DNA of 28,347 bases from NCBI GenBank assembly GCA_964366335.1, contig CAYITQ010000007.1:1-28347 (forward strand), given 5' to 3'. The translations under genes were made by a program, and so were the position numbers. The notes beneath the pieces were generated by a model. It had not been told where the DNA came from. It saw only the letters and a program-made list of their open reading frames with translations, and made no database searches. Each line of letters begins with the position of its first letter. The first letter of the stretch is position 1. Source of the DNA: JACRNA01 sp964366335. Its GTDB lineage: Bacteria; Patescibacteriota; Microgenomatia; CAZETR01; Amesbacteraceae. Below, piece after piece: positions 13,497-21,134 of this stretch.

Positions 13497-13838
13497 TCAC
13501 AGACTGGGAATTTTTAACTTAAATATTCCCTCTGCTCCGCCAAAGAATATTATATCAACAATAGTAGCAATTGCGTAGACCGACAATACCAGAGCCAAAC
13601 CAATGAGGGCGCCGGTAATCTTTTTTCTAGCTTTTTCCAAGTTATCTTTCTCTCCCCCGGCAGTTATCCATTGGATACCGCCGACAATCAAAAAGATAAA
13701 AGACACCACCGCGGCCGCCACAAACAATAGTTCCAGGGAGACATAAATAAGCTGAGGGACAGTATATGTGGCCACATTGGCAAAGCCCGTCCCGCTCAAC
13801 GCGTTTTCTAAATCTATTGTGGTACCAGTAACGATCAT
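13497..13838 (-). CDS. VirB2/TrbC-like pilin-like protein, seventh in the tandem
   Basis: 113 residues. Two membrane segments with the conserved loop GGIQWITAGGEKDNLEKARK and ITGALIGLALVLSVYAI, very close to the eighth copy, so these two are probably the most recent duplicates. No classical signal peptide; the N-terminus is MIVTGTTIDLENALSGTGFA. The ATG overlaps the stop of the upstream pilin gene by 4 nt. Confidence 0.78.
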   Translation of the reverse strand: MIVTGTTIDLENALSGTGFANVATYTVPQLIYVSLELLFVAAAVVSFIFLIVGGIQWITAGGEKDNLEKARKKITGALIGLALVLSVYAIATIVDIIFFGGAEGIFKLKIPSL

Positions 13839-14185
13839 ATTACGGGAATATCTAATTTTAATATATTGATGCCAAAAACTAGGTTTATCAATTTGAATAG
13901 GGCATATGATCCAAGCAGAATTACAATACCAATAAGGGCATGAGTAATTCTTTTGGAAGAATTGCCCAACCTTTCTTTATCCCCTCCGGCTGAAATATAT
14001 TCAATTCCTCCCCAGACAAGCATAAACAAGAACACTACCGAAGCGATGACAAAAGAAAGTTTAATAAAGTTAACCAAGAATTTTTGAAGGACAAAAGAAG
14101 TTGCCGAAAACCCCCCGGGAAAGTTATCAAGATTACCAATTTTTGGATTAATAACAGGGTTTGTAATTTGTGATAATAATTTCAT
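13835..14185 (-). CDS. VirB2/TrbC-like pilin-like protein, sixth in the tandem
   Basis: 116 residues. Conserved loop GGIEYISAGGDKERLGNSSK and second helix ITHALIGIVILLGSYALFKL, ending near VFGINILKLDIPVI. No signal peptide. The start codon shares one base with the upstream stop (TAATG arrangement). It overlaps the next gene by 4 nt, which indicates tight translational coupling. Confidence 0.78.
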   Translation of the reverse strand: MKLLSQITNPVINPKIGNLDNFPGGFSATSFVLQKFLVNFIKLSFVIASVVFLFMLVWGGIEYISAGGDKERLGNSSKRITHALIGIVILLGSYALFKLINLVFGINILKLDIPVI

Positions 14186-14583
14186 TAAGGAGTAAGTAAA
14201 TGGTAAATAATATTTCCCGGAGCCAACAAATTAATGCCAAATATATTGCCGATTGTCACCATTAATCCAAAACTTATAACCACAATTAAAAGGCCAATAA
14301 TAGAGTGAGAGATTTTTTTCTGTGCGTTTTGAACGGCCTGTTTTTCTCCACTGGAGGAAAGCCACTCGATTCCTGCCAGAAATATTTGGATCATAAACCA
14401 AATACCAGCAACAACGGTCATTACCCCAACCGAAATAGAAAAGAATCGGTTAAACTTAATCCCAGCGGTGGCGCCTGTAAATATTTGATAAATGCCGGGG
14501 GAAGTCTCTCCTCCCAAGGGTCCCAAACCCTGAAATCCCTCTGGAAAGGGAGTAGAAGGCGTTTGGGCTAAAAGTTTAAGCAT
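14185..14583 (-). CDS. VirB2/TrbC-like pilin-like protein, fifth in the tandem
   Basis: 132 residues. The two-helix core is preserved, but the loop reads AGIEWLSSSGEKQAVQNAQK, replacing the AGGDKE signature, followed by ISHSIIGLLIVVISFGLMVT. An extended N-terminus of about 40 residues (MLKLLAQTPSTPFPEGFQGL) precedes the first helix. It is 3 nt downstream of the upstream pilin stop. Confidence 0.76.
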   Translation of the reverse strand: MLKLLAQTPSTPFPEGFQGLGPLGGETSPGIYQIFTGATAGIKFNRFFSISVGVMTVVAGIWFMIQIFLAGIEWLSSSGEKQAVQNAQKKISHSIIGLLIVVISFGLMVTIGNIFGINLLAPGNIIYHLLTP

Positions 14584-14586
14584 ATT

Positions 14587-14955
14587 TTATGGACCCGGAC
14601 CGAATAATTTTGGAACCAATAATGCCTGGGGATCTTTGAAAATAATCCAGCCAAAAATGGCAGCCAGGACAAATGAGCCGGCAATAAACGCCAATCCCAT
14701 CATGGCATTCCAGATCCGCGACCAAGCCTTGTTTATTTCCTTGGGTTCAACCGAGGCCAAAAATCCATATCCGGCCATGATGATATTAATAAAAGCAAAT
14801 ATCCCCGCAGCGACAATAGAGAGCTTGATCAGATTGTTGAATAGGATAAACAATCCTGCGCCCGCTCCTGCCGTACTCACATATCTGGGGTCAGCGCCTG
14901 GAGCAACTAAAGATCCAAGCGGGTTATTAATCGGTCCAAATACTTGATATATCAT
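14587..14955 (-). CDS. VirB2/TrbC-like pilin-like protein, fourth in the tandem
   Basis: 122 residues. The most divergent loop of the set (AGYGFLASVEPKEINKAWSR), followed by IWNAMMGLAFIAGSFVLAAI. The double-Gly AGG motif is lost, which points to a specialised subunit rather than a main pilin. Pro/Gly-rich at both ends. Its ATG overlaps the upstream stop by 4 nt. Confidence 0.73.
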   Translation of the reverse strand: MIYQVFGPINNPLGSLVAPGADPRYVSTAGAGAGLFILFNNLIKLSIVAAGIFAFINIIMAGYGFLASVEPKEINKAWSRIWNAMMGLAFIAGSFVLAAIFGWIIFKDPQALLVPKLFGPGP

Positions 14956-15347
14956 ATACGAGGTCTAATAAATTTAATGCCAGTAACCTTTTCTATAATC
15001 TGTAGTATAAAGAAAGCGGTGATTATAAGCAAGAAGCCAATGACCGCATAGGTCAAAGCGGCTTGGGCTTTGGCTTTTTCTTGGGCGTTGGCTTCGCGCC
15101 CCGCGCTTCCCAAAAAAGCCCAACCGGCTGCAATCATCCAGATAAAAAATATTATTCCGGCCACCATTAAAGCGTTGGGTAATAAAACCGTGATCAATAT
15201 TCCGGGTTGAAAATTACACGAGGCAGCCGGGGTAATACCACCCGTGGTACATTCAGTTGTGGCCAAGAATCTGTCGATTGTGCTTGGCCATCTGGTTCCT
15301 CTGAAAAAGTTTGTGGGCAGGTTAACTTGTGCTAAGAGTTCAGTCAT
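14952..15347 (-). CDS. VirB2/TrbC-like pilin-like protein with two extracytoplasmic Cys, third in the tandem
   Basis: 131 residues. A 50-residue N-terminal region carries two Cys (ATTECTTGG and AASCNFQPG) that could form a disulfide. Two membrane helices flank AGWAFLGSAGREANAQEKAK and ALTYAVIGFLLIITAFFILQ. The loop is 3 residues longer than in its paralogues. Coupled by 4-nt overlaps on both sides. Confidence 0.75.
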   Translation of the reverse strand: MTELLAQVNLPTNFFRGTRWPSTIDRFLATTECTTGGITPAASCNFQPGILITVLLPNALMVAGIIFFIWMIAAGWAFLGSAGREANAQEKAKAQAALTYAVIGFLLIITAFFILQIIEKVTGIKFIRPRI

Positions 15348-15706
15348 ATTATGTCAATACCCAAAACAACTTCAATTATTTGAGCTAGAAAAAAAGTAGA
15401 GATCACAATTATTAATCCAATTGTTGAATTGGTAATTTCTTTGGTGGCAGCTTGAATTTTGTTTGTATCTCCTGTACTGGTCAAATAAGCAAACCCTGCC
15501 GAGACCAGTTTAACAAAAAATATTAATCCAGAGATTATTGTTGCAAACAATAATACCTCGGCTAACAAATTACTCAATGAAAATCCTGGCCGATTGGGAG
15601 TGAAGAGTGAAATGAACGAACCCCGCCCGACAAACGGTGGCAACCTAAAAAGGGTACTAGGAGTATCTGTTAAGTATCCTGGTAGGGTCTGTGCAAGCAA
15701 ATTCAT
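15344..15706 (-). CDS. VirB2/TrbC-like pilin-like protein, second in the tandem
   Basis: 120 residues. N-terminal extension of about 45 residues, then a first helix and loop SAGFAYLTSTGDTNKIQAAT, second helix ITNSTIGLIIVISTFFLAQI, ending VVLGIDII. No cleavable signal peptide. It starts 4 nt after the first pilin gene's stop and overlaps the third gene by 4 nt. Confidence 0.76.
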   Translation of the reverse strand: MNLLAQTLPGYLTDTPSTLFRLPPFVGRGSFISLFTPNRPGFSLSNLLAEVLLFATIISGLIFFVKLVSAGFAYLTSTGDTNKIQAATKEITNSTIGLIIVISTFFLAQIIEVVLGIDII

Positions 15707-15710
15707 AACT

Positions 15711-16166
15711 TTACGGAGCAGGGGCTGGTAACCCCAAGCTTCTCAAATTTAATATTCTAAATCCTATCAGATTCAAGAGAAAAATGGAAAAGATGATTAG
15801 AAGTAAGCCTGAAATGCCGGACCAGATGAGCTCTTGAGCCGCCTTCATTTTTTTAGGATCGCCTGCGGCCGTAGCAATCTGAAAGCCACCAAAGACAATA
15901 ATCAAAAAGGCAAACCCTGATCCCAATATGGTAGCCCAGACCAACAGTTGACCAATTAAGGAACCCCCAGGTGCCGATCCGGTGGGTAAACCAGCATTTA
16001 AACAGCCGATGGCTGTCCAAACCATGCCCGTAACTACTGGTGGTATACCCATACAGGCTTGACAGTTATTAATGTTTACCCCAAGCCCATCGCAGGCAGA
16101 TTGGGCAAAAGTAATACTTGGTAAGAAAAATATAGATATTACTAATGCCAAAAAAAACTTTTTCAT
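15711..16166 (-). CDS. VirB2/TrbC-like pilin-like protein with signal peptide and Cys-rich N-terminus, first in the tandem
   Basis: 151 residues from the ATG at 16164-16166, which is preferred because it gives a clean signal peptide (MKKFFLALVISIFFLPSITF, cut near AQ) and lies 7 nt from an extended -10. The mature N-terminus has Cys25, Cys35, Cys38 and Cys55 (ACDGLGVNINNCQAC). The core GGFQIATAAGDPKKMKAAQE is followed by IWSGISGLLLIIFSIFLLNL. It is the promoter-proximal gene of the block and one of two tandem members with a signal peptide. Confidence 0.8.
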   Translation of the reverse strand: MKKFFLALVISIFFLPSITFAQSACDGLGVNINNCQACMGIPPVVTGMVWTAIGCLNAGLPTGSAPGGSLIGQLLVWATILGSGFAFLIIVFGGFQIATAAGDPKKMKAAQELIWSGISGLLLIIFSIFLLNLIGFRILNLRSLGLPAPAP

Positions 16167-16173
16167 TACTTTA

Positions 16174-16182
16174 AGTTTAGCA
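16174..16182 (-). promoter_or_regulatory. Extended -10 promoter (TGC-TAAACT) of the pilin operon
   Basis: The minus-strand TGCTAAACT is 7 nt upstream of the ATG at 16166, identical in sequence and spacing to the one before the VirB6-like gene. It predicts a leaderless or near-leaderless operon mRNA. Confidence 0.5.
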
Positions 16183-16193
16183 TACTTTACAAT

Positions 16194-16221
16194 AGAGCTC
16201 ATTGCTCATTGCTCATTGCTC
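16194..16221. repeat. Heptamer array in the divergent promoter region
   Basis: Four units in register: AGAGCTC, ATTGCTC, ATTGCTC, ATTGCTC. Same family as the arrays around the gene at 1321-1695. No four-helix-bundle gene is nearby, so this is a solitary array. Confidence 0.8.
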
Positions 16222-16230
16222 AATTATGAT
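16202..16230 (+). promoter_or_regulatory. Candidate promoter of the SpoIID-like gene (TTGCTC, 17 bp, TATGAT)
   Basis: TATGAT (16225-16230) lies 7 nt before the chosen ATG at 16238. TTGCTC at 16202-16207, supplied by the heptamer array, is at ideal 17-bp spacing, though it matches only three of the six -35 consensus bases. Confidence 0.4.
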
Positions 16231-16237
16231 TAGATAT

Positions 16238-17968
16238 ATGAAAAAGTTATTGGTTACTTTGTTACTTTGTTACTTGGTTACTTTGTCACCTGCGAAGGCA
16301 GTGGATTGTGAAGATGTAAGTAAATATGTTGGTTACGGTCTCGATGAATTAATAAGTTGTAAAGACCAGTTGGGAAAAACTGCTCAGGCGATTGATGATG
16401 CCAATAAAACCAACACCAGAGATCTGACAAATCTCAGAGCCCAAATAGCTAAGCTGAAAACTCAAATTTCCGGCCTCGAAACCCAATTGGCCAGATTGAC
16501 AAAAGAAGTGTTTGACCGGGAGGTTAAAGTTGGAGTAAAAGAAGAATTGCTGACGGCCAAGGTCCGACGGGATTATATCCAAAAGCGCAGCCAATCCTTG
16601 TTATTGATTTTATTTTCTGCGCGATCTGCAAACGAATTTTTCAAAGATCTGGTATACCGGGAAAAGCTGGCCCGGAGCGACCGGGAGATAATTTCGTCCG
16701 TTTCGGGCGAAATTACATTACTCACTGCTCAAAGCTCATTGCTCAAGACCCAAAAAATAAATCTCGATGCGTTGAAAAAAAGAGTAGATGAACAGGCGGG
16801 ATTTCTGGCCAAAGAAGTGGACAAAGCCAACAAATATGTCTCGGATTTGTCAGGTAAAGTGGCCGCTCTGTCTGCCAGACAACAAGCCTTGTTGGCTGAA
16901 AAAACGGGTACATATGCCACATCTGTGGGAGATGTACCTTTGGCTGATGATCCGGCATCCCGGCCGGATTATAACCCGGGATTCTCTCCCGCTTTTGCCG
17001 CTTTTTCATTTGGCGCCCCGCATTACAAAGGCATGTCTCAATATGGAGCATTCGGCCGGGCCAAAGCAGGTCAAAATGCTGAAACGATTCTTCATGCCTA
17101 TTATGGTGGAATTGAAATTAAAAAAGATTATTCAACCGGAATAAATATTACGGTTCAGGGATATGGGTCGGTTAATATAGAAATTTATGTCAAGCGAATT
17201 TACGAAATGCCCACATCTTGGGGAGACCAGGGAGGGTTTGAGGCTCTCAAAGCCCAAGCAGTGGCGGCCCGCAGTTATGCTCTGGCATATACCAACAATG
17301 GTACTGGCAGTATTTGCGCCAGCGAAAACTGTCAAGTCTATAAAAACAGTAATAAGGGGGGAAAATGGGACGAGGCGGTAGATGCGACACGGGGATGGGT
17401 ATTGGTCTCAGGGGGCAAACCGTTTTCCGCCTGGTATGCCAGCACCTCGGGAGGCTATCAGGAAAGCTATTCGGCTCAGGGCCATACTACTCCCGGATTT
17501 TGGGATACGACCTCGGACTGGACACGTTGGGCTGATGGAGCTTGGGAAAAAGCCGGCGGGAGTCCTTGGTTTTACAAGGGTTGGTACAAAACACGGAGCG
17601 GAAAAAATTGTGGCAAGAGCCACCCATGGTTGTCCAATGATGAATTTTCTGACATTGTTAACGCAGCTCTGGTATATGCAAATGGCGGTGATGCTAGTGG
17701 CATATTTCCAACAGAAACCTGTCTGGGAAGCACCGGTTGGTCTCGGGACCGGATGAGCCAAGAAGCGGATAAATATGGCGGACGGGTAACAAGTGTAAAT
17801 AGCGTAAGGGTGGAACATTCCCAAAATGGATTTACCGATAAGGTGGTTTTGGGGACCAACCGGGGAGAAGTGACAATCAATGGTGCCAACTTTGTCAAAG
17901 TTTTTAATTTAAGAGCCCCCGGAGCAATTCATTTGAAGTCGGGATTATTTAATATTGAGAAGAAGTAG
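16238..17968 (+). CDS. SpoIID/LytB-domain protein with N-terminal coiled coil (peptidoglycan lytic transglycosylase-type)
   Basis: 576 residues from the ATG at 16238; an ATG at 16226 is less likely because of the promoter. Signal peptide LLVTLLLCYLVTLSPAKA, encoded by a tandem octamer. Long coiled coil at about 45-220, like those of PcsB/EnvC-type regulators. The SpoIID domain follows: GMSQYGAFGRAKAGQNAE at about 266, the VKRIYEMPTSWG motif with conserved Glu323, EALKAQAVAARSYAL and FSAWYASTSGG. SpoIID cleaves denuded glycan strands; coiled-coil versions are associated with envelope remodelling. It is divergent from the pilin operon and likely exported. A second heptamer array falls inside the coiled coil (residues about 160-170). 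Confidence 0.9.
   Translation: MKKLLVTLLLCYLVTLSPAKAVDCEDVSKYVGYGLDELISCKDQLGKTAQAIDDANKTNTRDLTNLRAQIAKLKTQISGLETQLARLTKEVFDREVKVGVKEELLTAKVRRDYIQKRSQSLLLILFSARSANEFFKDLVYREKLARSDREIISSVSGEITLLTAQSSLLKTQKINLDALKKRVDEQAGFLAKEVDKANKYVSDLSGKVAALSARQQALLAEKTGTYATSVGDVPLADDPASRPDYNPGFSPAFAAFSFGAPHYKGMSQYGAFGRAKAGQNAETILHAYYGGIEIKKDYSTGINITVQGYGSVNIEIYVKRIYEMPTSWGDQGGFEALKAQAVAARSYALAYTNNGTGSICASENCQVYKNSNKGGKWDEAVDATRGWVLVSGGKPFSAWYASTSGGYQESYSAQGHTTPGFWDTTSDWTRWADGAWEKAGGSPWFYKGWYKTRSGKNCGKSHPWLSNDEFSDIVNAALVYANGGDASGIFPTETCLGSTGWSRDRMSQEADKYGGRVTSVNSVRVEHSQNGFTDKVVLGTNRGEVTINGANFVKVFNLRAPGAIHLKSGLFNIEKK
16250..16289 (+). repeat. Tandem octanucleotide repeat encoding the signal-peptide core
   Basis: Five contiguous 8-mers: TTGGTTAC, TTTGTTAC, TTTGTTAC, TTGGTTAC, TTTGTCAC. 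In frame they encode LVTLLLCYLVTLSP, the hydrophobic region of the SpoIID-like protein's signal peptide. Confidence 0.82.
16717..16744. repeat. Heptamer array inside the SpoIID-like coding region
   Basis: Units ATTACTC, ACTGCTC, AAAGCTC, ATTGCTC in register, encoding TLLTAQSSLLK within the coiled coil. Same family and orientation as 16194-16221. Confidence 0.75.
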
Positions 17969-17980
17969 TAAAATAGAAGT

Positions 17981-18640
17981 ATGCCGGATGTTTATAAAGC
18001 AGAAACATACAAACAGGAAATAAAAGAGAGTAAGATTTGGTGGAAGGAAGTGATTGATTCGGTTCTGGAAAAAGTGGGTGAGACCCCGAGGCAGGCCATG
18101 CTCGGGGCATATAATGTCCGCCCCGATACTAGGTTTGTGGCCCAGCAGGAAGATGAGGAAATAGTTCTTTTATTGAGAGCTCATCCCATTACCAACATTC
18201 CCTGGATACTTCTGGCCATATTAATGTTGATTTTGCCGTCTCTGCTTTTGGGCGGGGGACTGTTTACAGCTGTGCCCGGCAAATTTATGTTTATCGGCAA
18301 GCTCACCTGGTATCTGATGGCTCTGGTTTTTACTTTGGAAAAGATATTGTATTGGTATTACTCAGTGTTTATTATAACCAACGAAAGACTGGTGGATATT
18401 GATTTTTACAATCTGATGTACCGGACCGTTACCTATGCCAATCTAAATCATATCGAGGAACCAGAATCAATAACCGGCGGGTTTATCCGCTCGATATTTC
18501 AATACGGAGATGTCTATGTGACTACTGCCTCGGAAAAACCGACGGTCGAAGCGCTCAATGTTCCATTCCCGGATAAAGTAGTTGATATTATTTCGAGGCT
18601 TGCCGAAGAATTGGAAAAAAGAAGGGAGCAGGGAAAATAA
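17981..18640 (+). CDS. PH-domain (YdbS/bPH2-like) membrane protein
   Basis: 219 residues. About 85 cytoplasmic N-terminal residues precede two membrane segments (IPWILLAILMLILPSLLL and KLTWYLMALVFTLEKILYWY). Then comes a bacterial PH-like domain with the typical SVFIITNERLVDIDFYNLMY, SITGGFIRSIFQYGDVYVTT pattern, and a charged C-terminal helix. Proteins of this type sit in the membrane with no established enzymatic activity. The gene is 12 nt after the SpoIID-like gene and 4 nt before the next small membrane gene, so it belongs to that operon. Confidence 0.8.
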   Translation: MPDVYKAETYKQEIKESKIWWKEVIDSVLEKVGETPRQAMLGAYNVRPDTRFVAQQEDEEIVLLLRAHPITNIPWILLAILMLILPSLLLGGGLFTAVPGKFMFIGKLTWYLMALVFTLEKILYWYYSVFIITNERLVDIDFYNLMYRTVTYANLNHIEEPESITGGFIRSIFQYGDVYVTTASEKPTVEALNVPFPDKVVDIISRLAEELEKRREQGK

Positions 18641-18644
18641 ATTT

Positions 18645-18875
18645 ATGGAAAAATTTGTAAATCTGATATTAACTCTGACTTTGCTGGATGTTACCAAATG
18701 GATGTTGATCGTGGGTCTTGTCATGTATTGTGTTTTTGGTGTGGTGATTGTCAGGCAAGTCAAAGTCATGAATGAGGCTTTTGAAAGTGAGCTAAATACC
18801 TGGTTTCAGATTTTTTCCTGGTTGCATTTGCTGATGTCAATTTTTCTGTTACTATTGGCAATAGTCATTTTATGA
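18645..18875 (+). CDS. Small two-helix membrane protein
   Basis: 76 residues from the ATG at 18645. Two hydrophobic segments (TKWMLIVGLVMYCVFGVVIV and IFSWLHLLMSIFLLLLAIVI) flank a charged loop (RQVKVMNEAFESELNTW). I do not recognise the family. The gene lies 4 nt after the PH-domain gene and overlaps the next by 4 nt (ATGA), so it is probably a partner of both in the membrane. Confidence 0.7.
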   Translation: MEKFVNLILTLTLLDVTKWMLIVGLVMYCVFGVVIVRQVKVMNEAFESELNTWFQIFSWLHLLMSIFLLLLAIVIL

Positions 18876-20701
18876 CACAGATTAATGTTGGTAAAATTGT
18901 GGGCAAGGTAGATGGAAAATACTGGGCTCAGGTTCACGATTTTTCTCACGGCCTGCGGGGCCGGCTTTTGGCCATCATCACTTTGGAAAAAACTGAAGGT
19001 GAATCGGAAGTCGCGGTCGTAGCCCGGGGCCGGGATGTGCTCTCGCATCTGCATGAATTATATTTTGGCCAGACAGAAGCCTCGGTCTATGACCAGCTGT
19101 TTACCGCTGTTTCGATGATGGTTTCCCAAGAACCAAGTTTGCAGCTGGATTGTGCGGTTCTTTTAGATGAGGCTTTGTATTTAGTGTCCTGTGGGGGAGG
19201 AGTTTGGCTGCGTCAGGATCAAAAAGAGGGCTGGTTATTAAAGCCTGAAGATATAGTTGAGATTAGAAAATTAAGTGGTCCTGCAGCTGCGGGACAGCGC
19301 CTGGTTTTGGGTAACCGTCTGTTTTGGCAGCATGTCCCGGCAGGCGTTGTCCGGGCAGCCTTGGAATCGGATCTGGAGCAGGCCGTCGAGACCTTGGGGG
19401 CAGTGGTTCACGGAAGCCAAAAATCTCAAGGCGAAGCCGGGATAATTATAGAAATTGCTCAGGCACCTAGCCCAAAGCCACAATTTGTAGTGCGTCAGGA
19501 AGAGGAGCTGGTAATCGAAACACCACCCCCCACCGGAAAATCATTGGATTGGTTGGCAGCCAAGTTCCCCAAACGGACAGCTCCGGTATTTGTTCAATAT
19601 GGAAAATCCAAAACTTCAAAAACTCTGATTATCGGCATTATCTTCTTGTTGATTTTTGGGGTATTGGGGATTGTAGGTCGGGCCCGTTTCCAATATCTGG
19701 TCTCGGGTCGCGCTAAGCTTGATCAAAGGAGCGAAGAATTGAATTACAAGTTCAATGAAGCTAAGGCTCTGGTGCCCCTAAACCCCGTCCGGAGCAGTCA
19801 AATGCTTGCTGAAATAAAAGATACTCTGGCTGATATTCGGGCAAAAGGTGGAGTTAAATACAAAAACCCAAGTCTGGACAGTCTTGAATTGGAACTTCCG
19901 ACAGTCATAAACAAGTCAAAAGGGATTAACGAAATTGCTCCCACCGAAATCTTGGATCTGACTCTAATCCGGGATGGGTTCTCCGGTCAGAAAATGGCAA
20001 TCCAGGACGATAAATTGATGGTTCTGGATTCTATTTCAAATAGAGTGATTGTTGTCGATCCGGTCAAAAAAAGCGGGGCCGTATTGGTCGGTAGCGACGT
20101 CATCGGGGGAGCCAGTCTAATAGCTGCTTATCCAGGAAAGACCGAGATTTTGTCTAAAAATGGAATTGTAGAATGCTCAGTGCTCATTACTCATTGCTCA
20201 GTAAAGATTAAATTTGATGAGGACTGGGGGGAAGTTGTGGATATGGGAATGTTTGCCGGAAATATTTATTTATTGACAAAAACCAATATCTGGCGCTATC
20301 AGTCCGGAGAAGCCGGATATGGCAACAAGCAAAACTGGATTGCCAAAAGCGAAACAGTTGATTTATCTGGTTCGACAACGCTTGCCATTGATGGCAGTCT
20401 GTGGATTGTGAATGGACAAAACATTGTTAAGTTGACCCGTGGTGTCAAAGAAGCATTTGAAATTTCCGGGTTAGAAAAACCCTTAGGGATAAACCCGATA
20501 ATATATACCAACGAAGATGCCGAGAATTTGTATATATTGGATCGGACCAACAGCCGGGTAGTAACTATCAAAAAAACCGGAGAATATTCTGCCTCTTATC
20601 TCAGTTCCTCTTTGGCGGGAACCACAAGCCTAGTGGTCAACGAAAAAGCGGGCAGAGTATATTTGCTGGCGGGAAGTAAAATCTGGCAAATTGAGATATG
20701 A
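18872..20701 (+). CDS. Large membrane-anchored protein: PP2C-like cytoplasmic N-terminus, one TM helix, extracytoplasmic repeat domain
   Basis: 609 residues. Residues about 1-195 form an alpha/beta domain whose course (DCAVLLDEALYLVSCGGGVW, then RLVLGNRLFWQHV) is reminiscent of PP2C-type phosphatase folds, but catalytic Asp residues are not evident; it may be a non-catalytic relative. A single membrane helix is at 251-268 (TLIIGIIFLLIFGVLGIV). A short coiled coil follows (about 275-325), then a beta-rich region with repeated short strands (NRVIVVDPVKKSGAVLV, WIVNGQNIVKL, NLYILDRTNSRVVTIKK) that looks like a beta-propeller. A heptamer array adds VECSVLITHCSVK near 433-445. It overlaps both neighbours by 4 nt. 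Function unknown; signalling or envelope sensing is speculation. Confidence 0.6.
   Translation: MTQINVGKIVGKVDGKYWAQVHDFSHGLRGRLLAIITLEKTEGESEVAVVARGRDVLSHLHELYFGQTEASVYDQLFTAVSMMVSQEPSLQLDCAVLLDEALYLVSCGGGVWLRQDQKEGWLLKPEDIVEIRKLSGPAAAGQRLVLGNRLFWQHVPAGVVRAALESDLEQAVETLGAVVHGSQKSQGEAGIIIEIAQAPSPKPQFVVRQEEELVIETPPPTGKSLDWLAAKFPKRTAPVFVQYGKSKTSKTLIIGIIFLLIFGVLGIVGRARFQYLVSGRAKLDQRSEELNYKFNEAKALVPLNPVRSSQMLAEIKDTLADIRAKGGVKYKNPSLDSLELELPTVINKSKGINEIAPTEILDLTLIRDGFSGQKMAIQDDKLMVLDSISNRVIVVDPVKKSGAVLVGSDVIGGASLIAAYPGKTEILSKNGIVECSVLITHCSVKIKFDEDWGEVVDMGMFAGNIYLLTKTNIWRYQSGEAGYGNKQNWIAKSETVDLSGSTTLAIDGSLWIVNGQNIVKLTRGVKEAFEISGLEKPLGINPIIYTNEDAENLYILDRTNSRVVTIKKTGEYSASYLSSSLAGTTSLVVNEKAGRVYLLAGSKIWQIEI
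20172..20199. repeat. Heptamer array inside the membrane-anchored repeat protein
   Basis: Units AATGCTC, AGTGCTC, ATTACTC, ATTGCTC in register, encoding two Cys in an otherwise Cys-poor region. Same family as the other ATTGCTC arrays. Confidence 0.75.
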
Positions 20702-21132
20702 AATATATCAACAAAAAAGCCAAGTTTGATTATCAGATTTCCGAAAAAATTGAAGCGGGCATTGTTCTCACCGGACCTGAAGCCAAATCCGCCAAGCTCG
20801 GTCAAATAGATTTGTCGCACGCGTTTGTGAAATTTAGGCCCAGTAAATTTGGCAGTCAGGAGGCCTGGCTTATAGGTGCACATATTTACCCATATATCCA
20901 TGCTGATAATACCGACTATGATCCTCTGCGTACCCGCAAATTACTCCTGAACCAAAGAGAAATTTTGGCCTTGCAATCGAAAATGAAACAAGCCAGACAG
21001 CTTTTGGTGCCAACGGCCATGTATACCAAGTCCGGAGTAGTAAAGATCGAACTAGGTCTGGCCCGGGGGAAAAAGAAATATGAAAAACGCGAAGCCATCA
21101 AAAAACGCGATTTGGATCGTGATATACTTTAA
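20698..21132 (+). CDS. smpB: SsrA-binding protein SmpB
   Basis: 144 residues, normal length for the family. Diagnostic blocks are present: YQISEKIEAGIVLTGPEAKS near the N-terminus, KLGQIDLSHAFVKFR, an RTRKLLLNQREI segment, and the C-terminal IELGLARGKKKYEKREAIKK with RDLDR tail. SmpB binds tmRNA and lets it rescue stalled ribosomes; the basic C-terminal tail acts in the mRNA channel. It starts 4 nt inside the preceding gene, so it is co-translated with the membrane protein. No tmRNA gene was seen in the window. Confidence 0.96.
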   Translation: MKYINKKAKFDYQISEKIEAGIVLTGPEAKSAKLGQIDLSHAFVKFRPSKFGSQEAWLIGAHIYPYIHADNTDYDPLRTRKLLLNQREILALQSKMKQARQLLVPTAMYTKSGVVKIELGLARGKKKYEKREAIKKRDLDRDIL

Positions 21133-21134
21133 TT

